Source: Mesostigma viride (lineage: Eukaryota > Streptophyta > Mesostigmatophyceae > Mesostigmatales > Mesostigmataceae). From it: 64,000 nucleotides of DNA. The notes under the pieces are model-generated. The model worked only from the letters and a program-made list of their open reading frames with translations. It was not told where the DNA came from and did not search any database. The position numbers and the translations under genes were made by a program. The stretch covers positions 1 to 64,000 of the forward strand of contig RPFO01001541.1 of NCBI GenBank assembly GCA_009746045.1, written 5' to 3'. Below are positions 55,587 through 64,000 of the stretch, in pieces; within the stretch, counting starts at the first letter, position 1, and each line of letters opens with the position of its first letter.

Positions 55587-56925
55587 CGCCCCTGTAAAAA
55601 CCAAGGAAAAAGAAAAAAAGGTACGAATGGCAGCCCCACTCGTGCATTTGTTGGAATCAATGCATTATTGAAGCAGGCTGTCGTGCATGTTTTCTTTTCT
55701 GGGTTCCCTTATAGCTGCGTTGCTGGGTTGCTGGGTTTTCTTGCCATGGCAGCGCCGTATGATCGTTTTTTCCGGCCTGCAATGTAGTCGACATCTTTCC
55801 CCCGGCTGCCATTCTTGGTTAATAATGTTGATATTTATGCATGCCAGCACCCCCATTCTTGGTTAATAACGTCAACGTCCTTGCTGCTTCCTTTGGTGCT
55901 TTATCTGCCTTGGTGTCGTGCCTCCATTTGGTGGCCGGTGGTCACGGGATGCACAAACGGGAACGCTATCAGTTTTCGTCCACCCGCCGCCGCTGCCCCC
56001 AGGCCGGCCCCTGTAAAAACCAAGGAAAAAGAAAAAAAGGTACGAATGGCAGCCCCGCTTATTCATTTGTTGGAATCAATGCATTATTGAAGCAGGCTGT
56101 CGTGCATGTTTTCTTTTCTGGGTTCCCTTATAGCTGCGTTGCTGGGTTGCTGGGTTTTCTTGCCATGGCAGCGCCGTATGATCGTTTTTCTCCGGCTTGC
56201 AAATTGCAATGTATGGAGATTCGATTTTCATCTATTCCCCACGTGTACGGCTTGCCAATTCTTGGTTAATAATGTTGATATTTATGCATGCCAGCACCCC
56301 CATTCTTGGTTAATAACGTCAACGTCCTTGCTGCTTCCTTTGGTGCTTTATCTGCCTTGGTGTCGTGCCTCCATTTGGTGGCCGGTGGTCACGGGATGCA
56401 CAAACGGGAACGCTATCAGTTTTCGTCCACCCGCCGCCGCTGCCCCCAGGCCGGCCCCCTGTAAAAACCAAGGAAAAAGAAAAAAAGGTACGAATGGCAG
56501 CCCCGCTTATTCATTTGTTGGAATCAATGCATTATTGAAGCAGGCTGTCGTGCATGTTTTCTTTTCTGGGTTCCCTTATAGCTGCGTTGCTGGGTTGCTG
56601 GGTTTTCTTGCCATGGCAGCGCCGTATGATCGTTTTTTCCGGCCTGCAATGTAGTCGACATCTTTCCCCCGGCTGCCATTCTTGGTTAATAATGTTGATA
56701 TTTATGCATGCCAGCACCCCCATTCTTGGTTAATAACGTCAACGTCCTTGCTGCTTCCTTTGGTGCTTGATCTGCCTTGGTGTCGTGCCTCCATTTGGTG
56801 GCCGGTGGTCACGGGATGCACAAACGGGAACGCTATCAGTTTTCGTCCACCCGCCGCCGCTGCCCCCAGGCCGGCCCCCTGTAAAAACCAAGGAAAAAGA
56901 AAAAAAGGTACGAATGGCAGCCCCA
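55587..56925 (+). repeat. three tandem copies of a 420-450 bp unit
   Basis: The units share CCCTGTAAAAACCAAGG, then ATTGAAGCAGGCTGTCGTGC, then ATTCTTGGTTAATAA, then a GC-rich part with CCGCCGCCGCTGCCCC. Copies start near 55587, 56007 and 56456. The middle copy has a variant segment near 56195-56260. The motif TATTTATGCATGCCAGCACC occurs once per unit. Confidence 0.85.
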
Positions 56926-56954
56926 CTTATTCATTTATTGGAATCAATGCATTA

Positions 56955-57353
56955 TTGGCATGGATGGGTGTAGTGGGGTGCTTGCATGCCTGGATGGGTG
57001 TCATGGGGTGCTGGCATGCATGGATGGGTGTCATGGGGTGCTGGCATGCATGGATGGGTGTCATGGGGTGCTGGCATGCATGGATGGGTGTAGTGGGGTG
57101 CTGGCATGCATGGATGGGTGTCATGGGGTGCTGGCATGCATGGATGGGTGTCATGGGGTGCTGGCATGCGTGGATGGGTGTAGTGGGGTGCTGGCATGCA
57201 TGGATGGGTGAAGTGGGGTGCTGGCATGCGTGGATGGGTGTAGTGGGGTGCTGGCATGCATGGATGGGTGAAGTGGGGTGCTGGCATGCGTGGATGGGTG
57301 TAGTGGGGTGCTGGCATGCGTGGATGGGTGTCATGGGGTGCTGGCATGCATGG
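56955..57353 (+). repeat. 30-bp minisatellite array 1 (about 13 units)
   Basis: Unit built from GGATGGGTGT, then (C/A)(A/G)TGGGGTGCTGGCATGC. Main variants are GTCATGG, GTAGTGG and GAAGTGG. As 30 is a multiple of 3, all frames stay open and give simple repeated peptides that I do not regard as genes. Confidence 0.95.
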
Positions 57354-57354
57354 A

Positions 57355-57552
57355 TGGTTAATAACGTCAACGTCCTTGCTGCTTCCTTTGGTGCTTGATC
57401 TGCCTTGGTGTCGTGCCTCCGTTTGGTGGCCGGTGGTCACGGGATGCACAAACGGGAACGCTATCAGTTTTCGTCCACCCGCCGCCGCTGCCCCCAGGCC
57501 GGCCCCCTGTAAAAACCAAGGAAAAAGAAAAAAAGGTACGAATGGCAGCCCC
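57355..57552 (+). repeat. 200-bp cassette copy between the two 30-bp arrays
   Basis: Starts TTAATAACGTCAACGTCC and ends GGTACGAATGGCAGCCCC. It is the same cassette as at 55855, 56302, 56722, 58465, 58777 and 59348. Confidence 0.85.
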
Positions 57553-57587
57553 ACTTATTCATTTGTTGGAATCAATGCATTATTGGC

Positions 57588-58464
57588 ATGGATGGGTGTA
57601 GTGGGGTGCTTGCATGCCTGGATGGGTGTCATGGGGTGCTGGCATGCATGGATGGGTGTCATGGGGTGCTGGCATGCGTGGATGGGTGTCATGGGGTGCT
57701 GGCATGCATGGATGGGTGTAGTGGGCTGCTGGCATGCATGGATGGGTGAAGTGGGGTGCTGGCATGCGTGGATGGGTGTCATGGGGTGCTGGCATGCATG
57801 GATGGGTGTCATGGGGTGCTGGCATGCGTGGATGGGTGTCATGGGGTGCTGGCATGCATGGATGGGTGTCATGGGGTGCTGGCATGCATGGGTGGGTGTA
57901 GTGGGGTGCTGGCAAGCGTGGATGGGTGTAGTGGGGTGCTGGCAAGCATGGATGGGTGTCATGGGGTGCTGGCATGCATGGATGGGTGTCATGGGGTGCT
58001 GGCATGCATGGATGGGTGTCATGGGGTGCTGGCATGCATGGATGGGTGTCATGGGGTGCTGGCATGCATGGATGGGTGTAGTGGGGTGCTGGCATGCATG
58101 GATGGGTGTAATGGGGCGCTGGCATGCATGGATGGGTGTCATGGGGCGCTGGCATGCATGGATGGGTGTAGTGGGGTGCTGGCATGCGTGGATGGGTGTC
58201 ATGGGGTGCTGGCATGCATGGATGGGTGTGATGGGGTGCTGGCATGCATGGGTGGGTGTAGTGGGGTGCTGGCAAGCGTGGATGGGTGTCATGGGGTGCT
58301 GGCATGCATGGATGGGTGTGATGGGGTGCTGGCATGCATGGATGGGTGTGATGGGGTGCTGGCATGCATGGATGGGTGAAGTGGGGTGCTGGCATGCGTG
58401 GATGGGTGTAGTGGGGTGCTGGCATGCGTGGATGGGTGTCATGGGGTGCTGGCATGCATGGATG
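57588..58464 (+). repeat. 30-bp minisatellite array 2 (about 29 units)
   Basis: Same unit as array 1, with extra variants GTGATGG, GGGCGCT and CAAGCG. It is flanked on both sides by the 200-bp cassette, so array and cassette have been duplicated together and the array has since changed length. Confidence 0.95.
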
Positions 58465-59546
58465 GTTAATAACGTCAACGTCCTTGCTGCTTCCTTTGGT
58501 GCTTGATCTGCCTTGGTGTCGTGCCTCCGTTTGGTGGCCGGTGGTCACGGGATGCACAAACGGGAACGCTATCAGTTTTCGTCCCCCGCCGCCGCTGCCC
58601 CAGGCCGGCCCCCTGTTTCCAAGAAAAAAAGAAAAAAAGGTACGAATGGCAGCCCCCCCCCTAGGTATTTATGCATGCCAGCACCCCCCCTAGGTATTTA
58701 TGCATGCCAGCCCCCCCCCTAGGTATTTATGCATGCCAGCACCCCCCCTAGGTATTTATGCATGCCAGCACCCCCATTCTTGGTTAATAACGTCAACGTC
58801 CTTGCTGCTTCCTTTGGTGCTTGATCTGCCTTGGTGTCGTGCCTCCGTTTGGTGGCCGGTGGTCACGGGATGCACAAACGGGAACGCTATCAGTTTTCGT
58901 CCACCCGCCGCCGCTGCCCCAGGCCGGCCCCCATTAAAAAATAAAAACAGAAAAAAAGGTACGAATGGCAGCTGAACCCCTAGGTATTTATGCATGCCAG
59001 CACCCCCCCTAGGTATTTATGCATGCCAGCACCCCCCCTAGGTATTTATTCATGCCAGCATCCCCCCTCGGTATTTATGCATGCCAGCACCCCCCTAGGT
59101 ATTTATGCATGCCAGCACCCCCCCTAGGTATTTATGCATGCCAGCACCCCCCACATGTATTTATGCATGCCAGCCCCCCCCTAGGTATTTATGCATGCCA
59201 GCACCCCCCTAGGTATTTATGCATGCCAGCACCCCCCTAGGTATTTATGCATGCCAGCACCCCCCTAGGTATTTATGCATGCCAGCACCCCCACATGTAT
59301 TTATGCATGCCAGCACCCCCCCTAGGTATTTATGCATGCCAGCACCCCCATTCTTGGTTAATAACGTCAACGTCCTTGCTGCTTCCTTTGGTGCTTGATC
59401 TGCCTTGGTGTCGTGCCTCCGTTTGGTGGCCGGTGGTCACGGGATGCACAAACGGGAACGCTATCAGTTTTCGTCCACCCGCCGCCGCTGCCCCAGGCCG
59501 GCCCCCATTAAAAAATAAAAACAGAAAAAAAGGTACGAATGGCAGC
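58465..59546 (+). repeat. cassette copies alternating with short 27-bp arrays
   Basis: Cassettes lie at about 58465-58652, 58777-58973 and 59348-59546. Between them are arrays of the TAGGTATTTATGCATGCC unit at 58653-58776 and 58974-59347. The last two cassettes share CCCATTAAAAAATAAAAAC in place of CCTGTAAAAACC, so they are sister copies. Confidence 0.85.
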
Positions 59547-62386
59547 TGAACCCCTAGGTATTTATGCATGCCAGCACCCCCCCTAGGTATTTATGCATGC
59601 CAGCACCCCCCTAGGTATTTATGCATGCCAGCACCCCACCCGACGTATTTATGCTTGCCAGCACCCCCCCTAGGTATTTATGCATGCCAGCACCCCCCCT
59701 AGGTATTTATGCATGCCAGCACCCCCCTAGGTATTTATGCATGCCAGCACCCCCCCTAGGTATTTATGCATGCCAGCATCCCCCCGACGTATTTATGCAT
59801 GCCAGCCCCCCCCTAGGTATTTATGCATGCCAGCACCCCCCTAGGTATTTATGCATGCCAGCACCCCCCCTAGGTATTTATGCATGCCAGCCCCCCCCTA
59901 GGTATTTATGCATGCCAGCCCCCCCCTAGGTATTTATGCATGCCAGCACCCCCCTAGGTATTTATGCATGCCAGCACCCCCCCTCGGTATTTATGCATGC
60001 CTGCACCCCCCCTAGGTATTTATGCATGCCAGCACCCCCCCTCGGTATTTATGCATGCCAGCACCCCCCCTCGGTATTTATGCATGCCAGCCCCCCCCCT
60101 AGGTATTTATGCATGCCAGCACCCCCCTAGGTATTTATGCATGCCAGCACCCCCCCTAGGTATTTATGCATGCCAGCCCCCCCCTAGGTATTTATGCATG
60201 CCAGCACCCCCCCTAGGTATTTATGCATGCCAGCACCCCCCCTAGGTATTTATGCTTGCCAGCACCCCCCCTCGGTATTTATGCATGCCAGCACCCCCCC
60301 TAGGTATTTATGCATGCCAGCACCCCCCCTAGGTATTTATGCATGCCAGCACCCCCCCTCGGTATTTATGCATGCCAGCACCCCCTCTAGGTATTTATGC
60401 ATGCCAGCACCCCCCCTAGGTATTTATGCATGCCAGCACCCCCCTAGGTATTTATGCATGCCAGCACCCCCCCTAGGTATTTATGCATGCCAGCACCCCC
60501 CCTAGGTATTTATGCATGCCAGCACCCCCCCTAGGTATTTATGCATGCCAGCACCCCCCCTAGGTATTTATGCATGCCAGCACCCCCCTAGGTATTTATG
60601 CATGCCAGCACCCCCCCTAGGTATTTATGCATGCCAGCACCCCCCCTAGGTATTTATGCATGCCAGCACCCCCCCTAGGTATTTATTCATGCCAGCATCC
60701 CCCCTCGGTATTTATGCATGCCAGCACCCCCCTCGGTATTTATGCATGCCAGCACCCCCCCTAGGTATTTATGCATGCCAGCACCCCCCACATGTATTTA
60801 TGCATGCCAGCACCCCCCCTAGGTATTTATGCATGCCAGCACCCCCCCTCGGTATTTATGCATGCCAGCACCCCCTCTAGGTATTTATGCATGCCAGCAC
60901 CCCCCCTAGGTATTTATGCATGCCAGCACCCCCCCTAGGTATTTATGCATGCCAGCACCCCCCCTAGGTATTTATGCATGCCAGCACCCCCCTAGGTATT
61001 TATGCATGCCAGCACCCCCCCGACGTATTTATGCTTGCCAGCACCCCCCTAGGTATTTATGCATGCCAGCCCCCCTTCTAGGTATTTATGCATGCCAGCA
61101 CCCCCCCGACGTATTTATGCATGCCAGCACCCCCCCTAGGTATTTATGCATGCCAGCACCCCCCTAGGTATTTATGCATGCCAGCACCCCCCCTAGGTAT
61201 TTATGCATGCCAGCACCCCCACATGTATTTATGCATGCCAGCACCCCCCCTAGGTATTTATGCATGCCAGCACCCCCCCTCGGTATTTATGCATGCCAGC
61301 ACCCCTCTAGGTATTTATGCATGCCAGCACCCCCCCGACGTATTTATGCATGCCAGCACCCCCCTAGGTATTTATGCATGCCAGCACCCCCCCTAGGTAT
61401 TTATGCATGCCAGCACCCCCCTAGGTATTTATGCATGCCAGCACCCCCCCTAGGTATTTATGCATGCCAGCACCCCCCTAGGTATTTATGCATGCCAGCA
61501 CCCCCCCTAGGTATTTATGCATGCCAGCACCCCCCCTAGGTATTTATGCATGCCAGCACCCCCCCTAGGTATTTATGCATGCCAGCACCCCCCTAGGTAT
61601 TTATGCATGCCAGCCCCCCCCTAGGTATTTATGCATGCCAGCACCCCACCCGACGTATTTATGCTTGCCAGCACCCCCCCTAGGTATTTATGCATGCCAG
61701 CACCCCCCCTAGGTATTTATGCATGCCAGCACCCCCCTAGGTATTTATGCATGCCAGCACCCCCCATAGGTATTTATGCATGCCAGCACCCCCCTAGGTA
61801 TTTATGCATGCCAGCACCCCCCATAGGTATTTATGCATGCCAGCACCCCCCATAGGTATTTATGCATGCCAGCACCCCCCTAGGTATTTATGCATGCCAG
61901 CACCCCCCCTAGGTATTTATGCATGCCAGCACCCCCTTCTAGGTATTTATGCATGCCAGCACCCCCCTAGGTATTTATGCATGCCAGCACCCCCCCTAGG
62001 TATTTATGCATGCCAGCACCCCCCTAGGTATTTATGCATGCCAGCACCCCCCCCTAGGTATTTATGCTTGCCAGCACCCCCCCTCGGTATTTATGCATGC
62101 CAGCACCCCCTCTAGGTATTTATGCATGCCAGCACCCCCCCTAGGTATTTATGCATGCCAGCACCCCCCTAGGTATTTATGCATGCCAGCACCCCCCCTA
62201 GGTATTTATGCATGCCAGCACCCCACCCGACGTATTTATGCTTGCCAGCACCCCCCCTAGGTATTTATGCATGCCAGCACCCCCCCTAGGTATTTATGCA
62301 TGCCAGCACCCCACCCGACGTATTTATGCTTGCCAGCACCCCCCCTAGGTATTTATGCATGCCAGCACCCCCCCTAGGTATTTATC
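59547..62386 (+). repeat. 26-29 bp minisatellite array (about 100 units)
   Basis: Unit made of a run of 5-8 C followed by TAGGTATTTATGCATGCCAG and CA. Variants are CTCGG, CCGACG, CATAGG, ACATG and TTCTAGG before TATTTATGC. Unit length varies with the C run. The unit contains the palindromes ATGCAT and GCATGC. Confidence 0.95.
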
Positions 62387-63152
62387 CTTCCCTCCTTCCC
62401 TCCTTCCCTCCTTCCCTCCTTCCCTCCTTCCCTCCTTCCCTCCTTCCCTCCTTCCCTCCTTCCCTCCTTCCCTCCTTCCCTCCTTCCCTCCTTCCCTCCT
62501 TCCCTCCTTCCTCCTTCCTCCTTCCTCCTTCCCTCCTTCCCTCCTTCCCTCCTTCCCTCCTTCCCTCTCCTTTCCCTCTCCTTTCCCTCCTTCCCTCCTT
62601 CCCTCCTTCCTCCTTCCCTCCTTCCCTCCTTCCCTCCTTCCCTCCTTCCCTCCTTCCCTCCTTCCCTCCTTCCCTCCTTCCCTCCTTCCCTCCTTCCCTC
62701 CTTCCCTCCTTCCCTCCTTCCCTCCTTCCCTCCTTCCCTCCTTCCCTCCTTCCCTCCTTCCCTCCTTCCCTCCTTCCCTCCTTCCCTCCTTCCCTCCTTC
62801 CCTCCTTCCCTCCTTCCCTCCTTCCCTCCTTCCCTCCTTCCCTCCTTCCCTCCTTCCCTCCTTCCCTCCTCCTTTCCCTACTCCTTTCCCTCCTTCCCTC
62901 CTTCCCTCCTTCCTCCTTCCCTTCTTCCCTCCTTCCCTCCTTCCCTCCTTCCCTCCTCCTTTCCCTACTCCTTTCCCTCCTTCCCTCCTTCCCTCCTTCC
63001 TCCTTCCCTTCTTCCCTCCTTCCCTCCTTCCCTCCTTCCCTCCCTCCCTCCCTCCCTCCCTCCCTCCCTCCCTCCCTACTTCCCTCCTTCCCTCCTTCCC
63101 TACCTCCCTCCTTCCCTCCTTCCCTCCCTCCCTCCCTCCCTCCCTCCCTCCC
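62387..63152. repeat. 766-bp polypyrimidine tract, (CTTCCCTC)n
   Basis: Almost pure C/T on the plus strand with an 8-base CTTCCCTC period. TTCCTCC and CTCCTTTCCCT(A/C)CTC interruptions are duplicated near 62875 and 62955. It ends in (CCCT)n. Mirror-symmetric polypurine-polypyrimidine DNA of this kind can form triplex (H-DNA). Confidence 0.95.
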
Positions 63153-63225
63153 ACCTGCTGGGCAACTTGGATTTAATTCTGTCACCCGGCACAATTTTCT
63201 CACACGCATGTAGTGGTATTCTTAT

Positions 63226-63259
63226 TAATCTCATGCCAACGGCCGTTGGACCTGAAAAA
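63226..63259. repeat. palindrome module (core 63236-63249)
   Basis: Exact CCAACGGCCGTTGG preceded by CTCATG and followed by ACCTGAAA. Confidence 0.85.
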
Positions 63260-63323
63260 CTAAATGTGGAAAATATGTAATCCTTGTAATTCTGATTGCA
63301 ACGTTTTTGCGCATTCCTTGCAG

Positions 63324-63369
63324 ATTCCACGTCGCCACACAAGATTCGCGTCTGTCAACCACCTGCAAG
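63324..63369 (+). CDS. candidate 46-base exon of the terminal gene
   Basis: Acceptor CATTCCTTGCAG and donor CTGCAAG|GTACTT. If its first base completes an upstream codon, the rest reads FHVATQDSRLSTTCK and ends in phase 0. That matches the phase 0 entry of the exon at 63721. The 351-base interval after it carries three palindrome modules. Confidence 0.4.
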
Positions 63370-63720
63370 GTACTTGTTTTATTATTATGCGTTTTTTGGG
63401 CAGTCGCTCCCTCTTCTGATTTTCTTGATGCCAACGGCCGTTGGACTTGCAAAATCAGTTTCCATCATTGCTGTTGTGATTTACGTGATGCCAACGGCCG
63501 TTGGACCTCCAAAAAAAAGTTCCAATTTTTTTTGCGTTATTGATTATACGCCAGTTTTATCAGCCGTTGCATTACGACGTTTTTATCTTAACTTCATTGC
63601 TGTAATGCCAACGGCCGTTGGCGTTGTAAAATAAAATTGTACTCCGGCTGATGAATTAATCCGCCCCTGAAGTTACTAGGTTTACTTACATTGGTTGTGC
63701 CAGTTGTGCTTCACGTGCAG
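63370..63720 (+). other. probable intron with three palindrome modules
   Basis: GTACTT donor and CACGTGCAG acceptor. Exact cores at 63431-63444, 63491-63504 and 63608-63621 are each preceded by GATG or AATG and followed by an A-rich run. The first two are in a near-duplicate of about 60 bases. Confidence 0.55.
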
Positions 63721-63984
63721 TTTTTTTCAATGGAGAAAGACAAGGACGTTTCGGTGTCGAACCAGGAGAGAGAGGCAGTTGAACGGGGGGCCAAAAAACT
63801 GCCAGCCGAAGTTGTTAGAGCGATTGAGAAATTTTGGGATTCAATTCCAGCCATGGTTGTGATGAAAAAAGATGATGTACAAGCTGAAGTGGACGAAATG
63901 CCGGCCTTAATTTCCGACGATGAAGGGGATGGTGTCAACTTTATTCAACCGGGAAACAAACGTAAACTGAAACGCAAAAAGTAG
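63721..63984 (+). CDS. last exon of a small unrecognised gene
   Basis: Open from the acceptor at 63719-63720 to the TAG ending at 63984. An internal ATG at 63730 would give an 84-residue protein starting MEKDKDVSVSNQ. The protein is mixed-charge, with an acidic stretch (LISDDEGDGVNF) and a lysine-rich end (NKRKLKRKK) that looks like a nuclear localisation signal. No domain is recognised. Codon composition and absence of low complexity favour a real gene. It may equally be translated from the ATG at 63730 with the upstream exon as 5' UTR. Confidence 0.55.
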   Translation, partial: FFSMEKDKDVSVSNQEREAVERGAKKLPAEVVRAIEKFWDSIPAMVVMKKDDVQAEVDEMPALISDDEGDGVNFIQPGNKRKLKRKK

Positions 63985-64000
63985 TGCGACCTAAGATGTT

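Noticed and set aside
56927-62386. Open frames giving simple repeated peptides (for example HACQHP, GIYACQHPP)
   Set aside because: Products of 30-bp and 26-29 bp minisatellites whose lengths keep frames open. The sequence evidence is for tandem repeats only.
62345-63213. Ser/Pro/Leu-rich and Gly/Lys/Arg/Glu-rich open frames
   Set aside because: Readings of the CTTCCCTC microsatellite.

Overview
This window looks like nuclear DNA of a eukaryote, probably an alga or another protist with a repeat-rich genome. The reasons are a Ty3/gypsy-type LTR retrotransposon, GT..AG introns with phase-matched exons, a truncated retroelement carrying a target-site duplication, and about 36 kb of tandem repeats. 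There are no bacterial-style operons. The retrotransposon carries a C5-cytosine methyltransferase and a PHD finger. From memory, retroelement-borne cytosine methyltransferases have been described in charophyte algae and dinoflagellates, so an algal source is a reasonable guess but not proven.

Layout: (1) 1-4.8 kb is mostly unrecognised sequence with a possible partial exon at the left edge, small repeats and a perfect hairpin. (2) 4.8-18.25 kb is a composite LTR retrotransposon on the minus strand. In its own 5'->3' direction it reads LTR, gag-protease-methyltransferase, methyltransferase tail-RT-RNase H-integrase, integrase tail-PHD, LTR, then a second truncated gag. The two LTRs differ by one base in a C run as far as I can see, so the insertion is young. 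(3) 18.25-19.1 kb holds the interrupted target repeat, degenerate CCCTACA heptamers and a deleted tRNA-Ser pseudogene. (4) 19.1-47.6 kb is a single array of roughly 700 copies of a 40-bp GT/GC-rich unit with higher-order structure (681 bp, 2,964 bp and 8,813 bp periods). (5) 47.7-49.5 kb is AC-rich, and telomere-like TTTAGGG/TGTAGGG heptamers follow. (6) 49.5-53.5 kb is a multi-exon minus-strand gene for a DDE/RNase H-like, transposase-type protein. One intron carries a truncated retroelement inserted with a 13-bp target duplication. (7) 53.6-54.2 kb is a 62-bp tandem repeat. (8) 55.6-62.4 kb holds a repeated cassette and two minisatellite families that grew from motifs inside it. (9) 62.4-63.15 kb is a polypyrimidine tract. 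(10) 63.2-64 kb is the 3' part of a small intron-containing gene.

The feature that ties the non-satellite parts together is a short dispersed module: the perfect palindrome CCAACGGCCGTTGG with TTTC upstream and GAAA downstream, each about 6 bases away. There are 23 exact copies of the 14-mer here, and they fall in introns and spacers. One lies in the repeat that was the retrotransposon's target, and none lies inside the retrotransposon. I regard this module, the methyltransferase/PHD retroelement and the hierarchical 40-bp array as the most interesting content.
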